Source of the DNA: CBDUMN01 sp965368335
GTDB lineage: Bacteria; Pseudomonadota; Alphaproteobacteria; Rhodospirillales; JAPHRK01
Assembly: GCA_965368335.1 (NCBI GenBank)
Contig: CBDUMN010000020.1
Span: forward strand, 1-45,821
Direction of reading: 5' to 3'
Length of the DNA: 45,821 nucleotides
Below are positions 17,889-25,674 of this stretch, piece by piece. Within the stretch, counting starts at the first letter, position 1. Each line of letters starts with the position of its first letter. The translations under genes and the position numbers were made by a program. Under the pieces are notes generated by a model. That model searched no databases, was not told the origin of the DNA, and was given only the letters and a program-made list of their open reading frames with translations.

Positions 17889-17938
17889 AAAAAAAGAGTG
17901 AGCCGTCGTGGCCCATGAAATCCCATCCGTTAGGATGG
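17889..17938 (-). terminator. Terminator after the rnpB/membrane-protein transcript
   Basis: On the minus strand a first hairpin, CCATCC-TAAC-GGATGG, is followed by a second short stem, GGGCC/GGCTC with loop ACGAC, then ACTC and seven T. It begins about 15 bases after the stop of the small membrane-protein gene, so it should end the transcript that starts at rnpB. Confidence 0.6.
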
Positions 17939-17952
17939 CCGGGCGGGCGGGG

Positions 17953-18249
17953 CTACAGGCGGTTGTATTTCTTCAGGAAGGTTCGATGTTCGGTTTGCAT
18001 GGCCCGGTAGCGGTAAATGCCGTTGAGGCCGAAAAGAGTTATTCCTGTTGGGGCCAGTGAAGCGGGAACTAGCCAGACGAGATCGAGAGACCAGCGAGTG
18101 ATATGGCTGAAAGCGATAAGCAAAAGGATGCCGATAGCCAAGCCAATGGCGGTGGTGACGACACTCTGGGCCAGTTTTTTTCCGATATAGGCGGTCTCGA
18201 CCTCGGCATGAAGTAGTCGCAAATTATCGTCTCTGACCGGCCCGTTCAT
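17953..18249 (-). CDS. Small two-helix membrane protein, unknown function
   Basis: I do not recognise this 98-residue protein. After a charged N-terminus with a LLHAEVETAYIGKKLAQS stretch, two hydrophobic segments (about residues 30-48 and 58-76) predict a hairpin membrane protein. A basic tail ends in KKYNRL. The ATG at 18249 has a good AGGAG ribosome site about 8 bases upstream. The gene begins only about 21 bases after the 3' end of RNase P RNA with no terminator between them, so the two probably share a transcript. A terminator follows the stop. Confidence 0.7.
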   Translation of the reverse strand: MNGPVRDDNLRLLHAEVETAYIGKKLAQSVVTTAIGLAIGILLLIAFSHITRWSLDLVWLVPASLAPTGITLFGLNGIYRYRAMQTEHRTFLKKYNRL

Positions 18250-18270
18250 ATCTCTACTCCTCGGTTATAT

Positions 18271-18696
<426 letters not shown>

Positions 18697-18700
18697 CTGC

Positions 18701-18729
18701 AAAATCGGATGATTTAAAAGGCGCGTCAA
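18701..18729 (-). promoter_or_regulatory. Candidate rnpB promoter
   Basis: On the minus strand TTGACG (18729-18724) is followed by exactly 17 bases and then GATTTT (18706-18701), about 6-8 bases before the 5' end inferred from helix P1. The -35 is close to consensus and the -10 is weak. Position relative to the RNA end makes it plausible. Confidence 0.5.
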
Positions 18730-18743
18730 GCCCGGATTTCCTA

Positions 18744-18776
18744 AAGTTTTAGTGGAGTTTCGTTCAATTAAAACTT
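18744..18776. repeat. Inverted repeat AAGTTTTA/TAAAACTT
   Basis: Two perfect 8-base arms (18744-18751 and 18769-18776) flank 17 bases. The repeat sits between rnpB and the divergent secreted-protein gene, directly before a possible plus-strand promoter. It could be an operator for that gene. Confidence 0.35.
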
Positions 18777-18777
18777 A

Positions 18778-18805
18778 TTGCGGTTAAGAGGCTGGCTGTT
18801 AATAT
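18778..18805 (+). promoter_or_regulatory. Possible promoter for the Gly/Ala-rich secreted protein
   Basis: TTGCGG at 18778 and TAATAT at 18800 are spaced by 16 bases, about 100 bases before the chosen start codon. Only moderate agreement with sigma-70 consensus; no other candidate looks better. Confidence 0.3.
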
Positions 18806-18902
18806 GTGCATATGAAATTTAACCTCGGGACCATGGTTGGGCAAAAACGCCGAAAAACAGGTGTCGCCAATGGTCGGGCATGGGGTTTTGAGGGCTGGTC
18901 TT

Positions 18903-19982
18903 ATGGCTAAGAAAAAGTTCAATGTGGTGGGCTTGGCGACTGCTTTTGTAGCCGTTGTCGGATTTTCCGCTTCACCGGTTTCAATCGACTGGAATTCCTT
19001 ATCGCTTGACGAATCCGAAGCGTTTGCCGCTAAAGGCGGTAACGGTAAGGGGCGTGGAGGCGGTCGCGGCGGCGGTCGTGGTGGCGGGAACTCTGGCGGC
19101 GGGAACTCTGGCGGTGGTAACGGAAAAGGCAATGGAGGCGGCGGGTCGGCATCATCTGGCGGCGGTAACGGCGGTGGCAATGGAAAGGGCAGCGGACGCG
19201 GCCTGGGTAATACCCGTGGCGCAGTCGCCAGTTCGTTAGGGCGCTTGAATGCGGCCCATGCTTCGCCAAAAGCAATGGCAAAGGCTTCACCTAATTCGGT
19301 GGTCGGTCGTCTGGGCACTTATAGTGCTGCGGTTAAAACTGTGCGAACTCTTACGACCAAAGCTGAAGGTTTAAACGCTGCGGTGGCCCAAGTCCAAGCA
19401 GATTTAGCCGCTCTCAATGTGAATAACCTTGAAGCAGCTGTTGCCGAAACGCAGGAAGCTGTGGCAACCGAGACTGCTGAAGCCAATACCGCTCAGGCCG
19501 CGGCTGCAGCGGCTGCCGCGGCGGTGGCCGCGTTGGATGCGCAGGCAGTTGCCGCGGAGGCTGCCGCTGTTGGAAACCCCGATGACGCCAATCTTGCAGC
19601 AGCAGCACAAGCCGCCAGGGCGGAAGCTGATGCGGCACAGGCGGAGGCCGATGCGGCGGCGGCGGCGGCTGAAGCGGAACAGGCGGAAGCTGATGCGGCT
19701 GCAGCGGAAGCAAAAGCCGCCCAAGCAGAGCTTGATGCCGTGGCTGAGGATATTGCGGCAAAGGAATCACAGCTTGAAGCGGCTCAGGCCGAATTATCGG
19801 CGGTTGAAGACAATCTGGCGACGGCTTCTGAGGCCGAAGCTGATTCTTTGGCTCAAGCGGCTAATAAGGAAGTTACCGATGCCGTTGTCGCAGAGGTCAA
19901 TAATTTGCTAGGCCTAAATGAGCCGGCACAAGAAACTGGTGGCGAAGGGACGGACACTGGTGAGCCGACGACGACCCAATAG
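18903..19982 (+). CDS. Secreted Gly-rich/Ala-rich coiled-coil protein, unknown function
   Basis: I do not recognise a family. From the ATG at 18903 the 359-residue protein starts with a basic N-region and a hydrophobic signal segment (about residues 2-25). A Gly/Asn/Ser/Lys low-complexity region (about 44-100) contains repeated GGGNS and GNGKG units. A moderate linker follows, then a long Ala/Glu/Gln/Asp-rich helix (about 155-320) that predicts a coiled coil of TolA-like composition. The tail is acidic and Thr-rich. A TTG 22 codons upstream is an alternative start, but it would bury the signal peptide. A Sel1-repeat lipoprotein gene follows after 12 bases, so the two are probably co-expressed at the envelope. 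Confidence 0.75.
   Translation: MAKKKFNVVGLATAFVAVVGFSASPVSIDWNSLSLDESEAFAAKGGNGKGRGGGRGGGRGGGNSGGGNSGGGNGKGNGGGGSASSGGGNGGGNGKGSGRGLGNTRGAVASSLGRLNAAHASPKAMAKASPNSVVGRLGTYSAAVKTVRTLTTKAEGLNAAVAQVQADLAALNVNNLEAAVAETQEAVATETAEANTAQAAAAAAAAAVAALDAQAVAAEAAAVGNPDDANLAAAAQAARAEADAAQAEADAAAAAAEAEQAEADAAAAEAKAAQAELDAVAEDIAAKESQLEAAQAELSAVEDNLATASEAEADSLAQAANKEVTDAVVAEVNNLLGLNEPAQETGGEGTDTGEPTTTQ
19085..19114 (+). repeat. 15-base tandem repeat inside the Gly-rich coding region
   Basis: The unit CGGGAACTCTGGCGG occurs twice back to back (19085-19099 and 19100-19114) and encodes repeated GGNSG. The identical DNA suggests recent slippage expansion in the low-complexity region. Confidence 0.6.
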
Positions 19983-19994
19983 CCGGGATATGGG

Positions 19995-20660
19995 ATGACG
20001 AAGAAAATCATTGGCGCTTTTGGCGCAATAATCATATTCGCCCTGACGGGATGCAGCCAGATAGCCTCTCTTCAAGATGGCCCCGGCGTTACACCTGATC
20101 GCAATGCTGCTGAAAGTGGTGATGCTTCGGCTCAATATGCTATGGGGCTGCGTTACGTCAACGGACTGGGCGTTCCGCAGCATTATGGAATGGCGCTCGG
20201 GTGGTTCTTGGATGCGGCTGAACAAAATCATGCCGGAGCCCAGTATATGGTCGGCGTCGCCTATGCCGTTGGGCGCGGTGTCGATAAAGACTTGGAAGAG
20301 GCTTTTGATTGGTTCCTGAAGGCAGGCGCGCTCGGTCATGTGCGGGCGCTCTATCAAGTTGGCGATGCCTATGCCAATGGTCGCGGTGTTCCTAAATCGC
20401 TTCCCAAAGCCGTCGAGTGGCTTAAGAAGTCTGCCGAGCTTTGGTATCCCGATGCTCAGTTCGATCTTGGCGTCATGTTGGTTCGTGGGCTTGGGGATAT
20501 TCCCGTTGATGAGCCTGAGGGGCTCAAATGGTTGATTCTTGCATCTCAAGGCGGTCAGAAGCTCGCGCCCAAAGTATTAAAAGCCTTGGAGGGCGAAGTT
20601 TCGGAAAAGGCGATGGCCGAAGGAAAGCGCCGGGCTGATATCTGGGCGCTTAAATCCTAA
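19995..20660 (+). CDS. Sel1-repeat lipoprotein
   Basis: The 221-residue protein begins with a lipoprotein signal: a basic start, a hydrophobic stretch, and the lipobox LTGC with Cys at about residue 17. The rest is a run of Sel1-type (TPR-like) repeats with the A-x-x-x-x-G-x-x-Y pattern. Examples are AQYAMGLRYVNGLGV, AQYMVGVAYAVGRGV, ALYQVGDAYANGRGV and AQFDLGVMLVRGLG. Such repeats mediate protein contacts, often in envelope processes; the partner is unknown. It lies 12 bases after the secreted coiled-coil gene. Its end is 12 bases from the convergent mlaA gene. Confidence 0.85.
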   Translation: MTKKIIGAFGAIIIFALTGCSQIASLQDGPGVTPDRNAAESGDASAQYAMGLRYVNGLGVPQHYGMALGWFLDAAEQNHAGAQYMVGVAYAVGRGVDKDLEEAFDWFLKAGALGHVRALYQVGDAYANGRGVPKSLPKAVEWLKKSAELWYPDAQFDLGVMLVRGLGDIPVDEPEGLKWLILASQGGQKLAPKVLKALEGEVSEKAMAEGKRRADIWALKS

Positions 20661-20672
20661 AAAATCTGAAGA

Positions 20673-21410
20673 TCAGTCTTCCTCGCCCATCGAGAAATCG
20701 GCCATGGGCGGTGCGCCGTTGTAAATCTTGTAGCGGCGGTTTTGTTCGTAGGCATCCCGTTCGGTGATGTAGGGATCGACCGAAGCGCGGGACATGGCCT
20801 CGATGGAGTTTTTGTTCTCGGCGTAGGTGATGCTTTTCTGAACCGTTGAAGCGGCGGAAAGAGGATTGACCAGGAAGTTGATTACGTCTCCCGTGGCGTC
20901 ACGCATGTTGCTGGGGCCGAGGATTGGCAGGACGATATGCGCGCCACCGCCTGCGCCGCCTTTGCCTGCCGCTTGCCCAAGGTCTTCCACTCTTGCCACG
21001 ACGCCCATTTCGGTCGCTTCATCGTTGATGCCGCCGAGGCCGACGGTCGTATTGATGAAAAAACGTTCCATAGCCGCCCCGGCGTTTTCTTCGTCACCCT
21101 GCAAAGCGCTGCTGACGGCGGTCAGAGGCTCGGTCAGATTGTTGGTGACGTTGGAGATGGACTCTTGCATGGGAGGCGGGGTGAGTTTGATGTAGGCCTC
21201 GGCGAACGGGTTGAGGAAAAGCGTTCTGGCGGCCCGGTTGATGCCCGATGTGAGTCGGTTGAGGCCCTCCAAGGGATCGGGTGTTTCCTGATTGACGTCT
21301 GGTTCGCTGACCGGTTCTTCGGCGAAAGCGGGAACGCCCGCCAAGCTCAAAGCCATGACCGCAATGAAAGCCAAGCCTTTTCCTCTCAAGACGAATACTT
21401 GATTTCTCAT
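20673..21410 (-). CDS. mlaA: MlaA/VacJ-family phospholipid transport protein
   Basis: MlaA works at the outer membrane to remove misplaced phospholipids from the outer leaflet and pass them to the Mla pathway. From the ATG at 21410 the protein has 245 residues, with a signal peptide ending around GVPAFA. The family core follows: DPLEGLNRLTSGINR, FLNPFAEAYIKLTPPPMQ, RFFINTTVGLGG, GGAHIVLPILGPSNMRD and a C-terminal Y-rich region. There is no lipobox Cys, unlike the E. coli lipoprotein, so a soluble or peripheral form is likely. A GTG 13 codons upstream is a weaker start. No other mla gene is nearby. Confidence 0.9.
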   Translation of the reverse strand: MRNQVFVLRGKGLAFIAVMALSLAGVPAFAEEPVSEPDVNQETPDPLEGLNRLTSGINRAARTLFLNPFAEAYIKLTPPPMQESISNVTNNLTEPLTAVSSALQGDEENAGAAMERFFINTTVGLGGINDEATEMGVVARVEDLGQAAGKGGAGGGAHIVLPILGPSNMRDATGDVINFLVNPLSAASTVQKSITYAENKNSIEAMSRASVDPYITERDAYEQNRRYKIYNGAPPMADFSMGEED

Positions 21411-21556
21411 GTCGTTCGAAGCCTCGATCCCAGGGTGACGTTGCGTCACTGCGGCTAAAATCCTACCTGTAACGGGGTTTTGAGTCTATGCTTCGTTGTC
21501 TTGGTTCAAAGGCTCTGATATTGACGAAGGAGTGAAATCTCCGAGGAGAGCTATTG

Positions 21557-21742
21557 ATGAGCGATGAAACGCCTTTGCGTTACCGGTTGCTGACCGGACC
21601 CGACGATAAGAGTTTTTGCCGGAGAGTTTCCGATGCGCTCGATCAGGGCTACCAACTTTATGGCTCTCCCTCTGCGACCTTTAATGGAGAAAGGGTTATC
21701 GTCGCGCAGGCTGTTATTTTGCCGGAAAACGATGAAAATTAG
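21557..21742 (+). CDS. DUF1737-type small protein
   Basis: The 61-residue protein has the short conserved core seen in DUF1737 proteins: YRLLTGPDD near the start, then ALDQGYQLYGSPSATFNG and a VIVAQAVI strand. No function is known. A GAGGAG ribosome site precedes the ATG. Its stop overlaps the stop of the convergent amidase gene (TTAG read on both strands). Confidence 0.75.
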   Translation: MSDETPLRYRLLTGPDDKSFCRRVSDALDQGYQLYGSPSATFNGERVIVAQAVILPENDEN

Positions 21743-22431
21743 TCGAGCATTCTAATCAGCGAACCTAGGCGCCCCGCCGTGTCGGCGTCAATCAGCCCGT
21801 CAACCCGTTCCGGCCTGAAATGACGCTGAAAAGCGCTGACGACCTCTCGGGTTTGTCTGTCCGGCTCAGCGGTGATTTCGATCTTGTAACCGACTTGGGC
21901 GAGGCGTTGTTGGATCGTTTTCACATCCCTCGGTTCTCCCAGTCGCTTGCCAGGCCAGAGACCGATTCCGTCGCGCGCCAGGGCCGCCCAGTTGAAAAAC
22001 TCTCCCGGATCTTTCTTGCGGCCGGGCGCGACGTCGGAGTGGCCGACTACGTTGCGCGCCTTGATAGGGTGGCGACGCAGAATGTCGAGCGCCAGAATGG
22101 TCAGGGTTTCCATCTGTGGATCGGGGAAATTGTGATAGCCGTTGCCATGTCCTGGGTTGACCAGTTCGATACCGATGGAGCGGCTGTTGACATCGTCGAT
22201 ACCTTGCCAGGATGCGACGCCTGCATGCCAAGCACGGTTACTTTCTTCCACCAGTTTCGTGATCGCGCCACTCTCATCGATCATGTAGTGAGCGCTGACC
22301 TCGGATTCAGGATCGCACATGCGCTCCAGGGCCAATTGCGCCGTCGCCATGCCGGTATAATGCAGCACAAGCATGTCGACTGGGGCGTCGCCCCGTCGTT
22401 CGCCGAAATTGGGTGACGGACGGTTTAGCAT
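21739..22431 (-). CDS. N-acetylmuramoyl-L-alanine amidase (AmpD/AmiD type) with peptidoglycan-binding domain
   Basis: The protein cleaves the amide bond between MurNAc and the stem peptide, probably for cell-wall recycling. The Amidase_2 fold spans about residues 15-150. Zinc ligands are suggested by His24 in LVLHYTG and His131 in VVGHSDVAPGRKKDPG, with the Asp just after it. The IGIELVNPGHG segment is typical. The C-terminal 60 residues (IQQRLAQVGYKI to VDGLIDADTAGRL) form a PG_binding_1 domain. No signal peptide is visible, which favours a cytoplasmic AmpD-like role. The ribosome site is GGGAG about nine bases upstream. Confidence 0.9.
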   Translation of the reverse strand: MLNRPSPNFGERRGDAPVDMLVLHYTGMATAQLALERMCDPESEVSAHYMIDESGAITKLVEESNRAWHAGVASWQGIDDVNSRSIGIELVNPGHGNGYHNFPDPQMETLTILALDILRRHPIKARNVVGHSDVAPGRKKDPGEFFNWAALARDGIGLWPGKRLGEPRDVKTIQQRLAQVGYKIEITAEPDRQTREVVSAFQRHFRPERVDGLIDADTAGRLGSLIRMLD

Positions 22432-22506
22432 CCCTCTCGCTCCCTGTTATAGATGGAGCTCAGTATGCGGAGCGAGAGTGGAGGTTCGGTTAACGGGGGC
22501 CGGTGT

Positions 22507-22632
22507 TTAGCCGATAAAGAAATCGCCGAGGCCGAACAGCCAAGCGAGCATCGCAAGGCCAATCCCCATGATGACGAAAGGCAGCAGATCGGTGCCGAGG
22601 CGTTGTGAAAAGGGGATGTTGTCGTTTGACAC
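22507..22632 (-). CDS. 41-residue membrane protein, unknown
   Basis: A GTG at 22632, preceded by GGAG at about 8 bases, opens a 41-codon frame. It encodes a short polar start (SNDNIPFSQRLGTD) followed by one hydrophobic segment LLPFVIMGIGLAMLAWLFGLG and a short end. I do not recognise it. The good ribosome site, clean membrane helix and position in a run of minus-strand genes support translation. It is about 75 bases upstream of the amidase start. Confidence 0.5.
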   Translation of the reverse strand: MSNDNIPFSQRLGTDLLPFVIMGIGLAMLAWLFGLGDFFIG

Positions 22633-22763
22633 GGTTTCTAACTCCAAAGTTTTTCGCGGACAGGTTTCGGGAAGCTATGTCGTGCGACGTTAAAATAAAA
22701 TCAACCGAATTTTTCCCTTGGTTGTTTTGTCAGTTTATACGGCGAGCGAAAGCAAAAATACGA

Positions 22764-23195
22764 TCAATATTCGACCTCATGCGGGTCGATATCCAATCGC
22801 AATTCCTGGACGTAGCTTTTGTAGTTGATGTCGCCCCGAAGCATATAGTCGATGAAGGTTTTTTGCATCTTGGCGACTTTTTCTATGGCGGCGTCAGGCC
22901 TTTCTCCCGATTCCACCAGGGCCGTTAGTTCGTCGATTCCCTGGATGGTTTCCGATTGAACCATGAGTACGTTGTGGATATCGGGAAATTTGATCTTTTG
23001 AAGCAAGGCTTCTTCGGCTTTGCCATGCTCGATTGCTAAATCATGCAAATCCAGGCAAAGCTCCATGGCTTTTGCTCGATCGTCGGTTTCCATCGCTTCA
23101 CCGATATCGTTGAGCAGGGCGAACAACTTTTTATGATCAGCGTCCATAGCCGGAACGCCGACGCTCATGCCGTCAAGCCACTCTACTCTCGCCAT
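22764..23195 (-). CDS. Bacteriohemerythrin-like protein with altered metal ligands
   Basis: The N-terminus MARVEWLDGMSVGVPAMDADHKKL is the classic bacteriohemerythrin start, in a 143-residue four-helix bundle. Canonical proteins bind a di-iron site with five His, one Glu and one Asp. Here His21, His57, Glu61 and His74 are in place. The His expected four residues after His74 is Met78, and the His of the last helix is replaced by Tyr117 or Met118, with Asp122 nearby. O2 or di-iron binding is therefore uncertain. The ATG at 23195 has AAGGGG upstream; an upstream start would add 14 unrelated residues. Oxygen or redox sensing is inference from the family. Confidence 0.8.
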   Translation of the reverse strand: MARVEWLDGMSVGVPAMDADHKKLFALLNDIGEAMETDDRAKAMELCLDLHDLAIEHGKAEEALLQKIKFPDIHNVLMVQSETIQGIDELTALVESGERPDAAIEKVAKMQKTFIDYMLRGDINYKSYVQELRLDIDPHEVEY

Positions 23196-23280
23196 GCATG
23201 CCCCTTGTTTGGTAATTGAAATGCCCAGTTGCATCACTGCGAGAATAGTTTGAAATAGCGGTGGCGCTCAAGGTGTTATT

Positions 23281-23760
23281 CTAATCGGGGCGGCAGAGGA
23301 TCAGGTTGGTCGCTCGCATAAACATGGCCGTTTCGTCGTTTTGATTGATGACCTCTATATCCGTGATCACGATTCCCCTGTCCGGGCGGGAATTGGAGCG
23401 CCGCGCCGAAACCACACCGACCTTAACCGAGAGGGTGTCGCCGGGGCGGACCGGCACCAGCCATTTGACTTGTTCCATACCCGGTGAAACGAGGCTCGAT
23501 TTTTCCGAGAGATAATGTTTGGCGTAAAGCGCCATCATCATTCCCGCCGTATGCCAGCCACTGGCGATCAGTCCATTGAAGGGGCCGCGCTCGGCGTTTT
23601 CTTTGTCGGTATGAATGGATTGAGGGTCGTAGCGACGGGCGAACTCGACCACTTCGGTTTCGTCCACCGGGGTTGAGCCCAGATGATGAACGTCCCCTTC
23701 TTTGTAGTCTTCAAACCAACGAATGCGGTTTGGGTCGGTAAAATTGTGATCGGCGGCCAT
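23281..23760 (-). CDS. MaoC-like hot-dog dehydratase
   Basis: The 159-residue protein belongs to the MaoC/(R)-specific enoyl-CoA hydratase family. The hydratase motif is visible as ARRYDPQSIHTD, followed by GLIASGWHTAGMMM and VRPGDTLSVKVGVVSARRSNSRPDRGIV. The Asp and His of the motif are the usual catalytic pair. Substrate is not evident; CoA thioesters are usual. AAGGAG lies about 11 bases before the ATG. It begins about 60 bases after the MFS transporter on the same strand and may be co-transcribed with it. Confidence 0.88.
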   Translation of the reverse strand: MAADHNFTDPNRIRWFEDYKEGDVHHLGSTPVDETEVVEFARRYDPQSIHTDKENAERGPFNGLIASGWHTAGMMMALYAKHYLSEKSSLVSPGMEQVKWLVPVRPGDTLSVKVGVVSARRSNSRPDRGIVITDIEVINQNDETAMFMRATNLILCRPD

Positions 23761-23820
23761 TAGGCAAGTCTCCTTCGTCTGCGGCCGATGATCTTAAAAG
23801 CGGGTTTCGTTTTACGCCAA

Positions 23821-25209
23821 CTAAATGGCTGAGCCTCCTTCTTCTCCTGTTTCCACCTCGACACGTTTGAAGTGATCGGGGTGGAGGGCGTGGTCGATTA
23901 CTTCTTCCAAATGGTCGAAGTGCAGTTGATGGGCGAAACCATGGACGCTGACCGGGCGGGCGGCTTCCGCGTGGTCCGGGTGATGAACCAGCAGAGTGCA
24001 AAGCGTACCGAACAGGCAGGCCGCAGCGCAGACCGTGAAGGCGAGGGGGAAGTTGCCCAAATCGCCCAGCACGCCGCCCAGCATGGGCCCGGCGATCCCG
24101 CCGACGCCGTAGGAGAGGAAAACGAAAGGATAGTTCTGCCCCACGCTTTCATTGCCGAAAATATCGGCGGTCAATGTCGGGAAGAGGGCGAAATTGCCGC
24201 CGAAGTTGAAGCCGATCAACAGTGCGCCGAGATAGAGCAGATATTCGTTTCCGGCCATGCTGGTGAAGGTGAAGAGGAAGGCGGCCTGGGTGACGGTCAT
24301 GATCACCACGGAATGTCGCCGCCCGATCTTATCGCTAAGTGAGCCCCAGGCGATACGCCCGATGCCGTTGGCGAGGCTGAAGAAAACGGCCATGGCGGTG
24401 CCCGCGATGGCGCTGGCTTCAATGGCGTTGTAACCAGCGGCTTGAAGAGCTTCCATAGGATAGAGCTTCATTAGGCCGATGGACATGAGACCGGCCCCCG
24501 CACTGACTGCAAAGGTCAGGAAAATCAGGTAAAACTGGGGGGTGCGGAGCATTTCCACTACCGTAAAGGTTTCCTGACCCTTGATAATAACTGGCCCGGT
24601 GGCGACTTCGCCTGGTGGAGTCCAGCCCTTGGGTGGTTTGCGCATCCATATGGAACCAAGCAGGATCAGGGCGGTAAAGGCCGCGCCGTAGATCAAAAAG
24701 GTGTTGGCGAGGCCTTGGGTTTCTATCAGATGTCCCCAGGCTCCGGCCATTTTGACCCAGCCCATGGCCCCGAAACCGAAACCGGCGACGGCCAATCCTG
24801 TAATCATTCCTTTTTTATCGGGAAACCATTGCATCCCCACTGCGATGGGCACCACATAGCCGAGCCCGATGCCTGCACCGCCGATCAAACCGACGCCGAG
24901 ACAAACGGCCCAGAAATCCGTGCCGCCCAGCAGACCGGAGAGCGCATAGCCCGCGCCCAGGGTCAGGCCGCCTGTGACCGCCAGTTTTCGCGGTCCCCAT
25001 TTGACCAATAGTTTGCCTGCGAAGACCATAACAATGGCGAAAGTCGCCAGCCCGACGGCGAAAACCACCTGGGTTTCCAGCTTGCTCCAACCGACGGCGC
25101 TCAAGGCCGGGGTAAAAACCGACCAGGCGTAAATTGCGCCTAAACTCAGTTGAATGAAGATGGCTCCAAGAACGACGAACCAACGGTTAGGGGTGTGCCC
25201 TGACGACAT
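23821..25209 (-). CDS. OFA-family MFS transporter (oxalate/formate antiporter type)
   Basis: The 462-residue protein has about twelve membrane segments and the OFA-family N-terminus RWFVVLGAIFIQLSLGAIYAWSVFTPAL. WFPDKKGMITGLAVAGFG and GRIAWGSLSDKIGRR are the usual MFS loops. Known relatives exchange oxalate and formate or carry other monocarboxylates; the substrate here is not evident. A His-rich acidic C-terminal tail (DHLEEVIDHALHPDH) follows the last helix and may bind metal or regulate. The ATG at 25209 has GGGAGG about ten bases upstream. Confidence 0.88.
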   Translation of the reverse strand: MSSGHTPNRWFVVLGAIFIQLSLGAIYAWSVFTPALSAVGWSKLETQVVFAVGLATFAIVMVFAGKLLVKWGPRKLAVTGGLTLGAGYALSGLLGGTDFWAVCLGVGLIGGAGIGLGYVVPIAVGMQWFPDKKGMITGLAVAGFGFGAMGWVKMAGAWGHLIETQGLANTFLIYGAAFTALILLGSIWMRKPPKGWTPPGEVATGPVIIKGQETFTVVEMLRTPQFYLIFLTFAVSAGAGLMSIGLMKLYPMEALQAAGYNAIEASAIAGTAMAVFFSLANGIGRIAWGSLSDKIGRRHSVVIMTVTQAAFLFTFTSMAGNEYLLYLGALLIGFNFGGNFALFPTLTADIFGNESVGQNYPFVFLSYGVGGIAGPMLGGVLGDLGNFPLAFTVCAAACLFGTLCTLLVHHPDHAEAARPVSVHGFAHQLHFDHLEEVIDHALHPDHFKRVEVETGEEGGSAI

Positions 25210-25385
25210 GATTCCAAACCTCCCACCAGAATTCAGGACTCTCATATCTGTCAATTATTTCAATATTGCATGTCTCGCCCAAAAGAAGAAAACCCTTGGT
25301 TAAGTGCAAAGAAAAAACAACACGCCAGAAAGTGGTTAGAGGGGGCTAATTTGACATCTGGCCGCAAAGCGGTAGTTTATAAGCG

Positions 25386-25571
25386 ATGTCTAATCCAAAT
25401 GATTTCTCAGCCGCCCCGGCCGATCATCTGCCTGAAGATGAAGATCGGACTTTATGGGTTAATGCTCCCGTAGAGCATGTAAGGCCTCTGCGGACGGGCG
25501 GCGATGCCTGGGTGTTTGCTGGCGCGCGCGCCATGCCTTTAACCGAACACCTCATTCCTTTCCAGAATTGA
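25386..25571 (+). CDS. Small acidic protein, unknown function
   Basis: A 61-codon frame with an ordinary amino-acid mix (LPEDEDRTLWVNAPVEH, GGDAWVFAGARAMPLTEH). It has no clear ribosome site. A TTGACA at 25351 and TTTATA at 25376 lie just before it, so translation would have to start at the very end of the transcript. I recognise no family. It lies about 100 bases before the methyltransferase gene. Real gene status is uncertain. Confidence 0.4.
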   Translation: MSNPNDFSAAPADHLPEDEDRTLWVNAPVEHVRPLRTGGDAWVFAGARAMPLTEHLIPFQN

Positions 25572-25674
25572 CGCTTTAAAGCTGTCGGCGGTTCCCGTTG
25601 GCATCCGATACCCGTTTGCGATCATCGAATGCGTGGTCGTGTTGAATTGCCGTATCCAAAAAGGAGTTTTCCCC

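Larger units (their letters stand above)
17492..17952. other. 461-base control region upstream of mraZ
   Basis: I see no convincing gene here. The region holds the mraZ leader, the TGGGNN operator array, a candidate dcw promoter, a 19-base palindrome at 17833-17851 and the terminator of the rnpB transcript. Frames of 71-81 codons exist on both strands but lack homology clues and good ribosome sites. The stretch 17660-17880 is more AT-rich than the flanking genes. Confidence 0.6.

Noticed and set aside
17634..17916. Two small frames (71 codons plus, 81 codons minus) in the mraZ control region
   Set aside because: No ribosome sites or family likeness; they overlap the operator and terminator.
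19030..19760. Low-complexity DNA in the Gly/Ala-rich gene as a CRISPR or mobile repeat
   Set aside because: Repeats follow codons of a coding frame and have no regular spacers.
25226..25254. TTGACA on the minus strand upstream of the OFA transporter as a promoter
   Set aside because: The -35 is perfect but no acceptable -10 lies at 15-19 bases.
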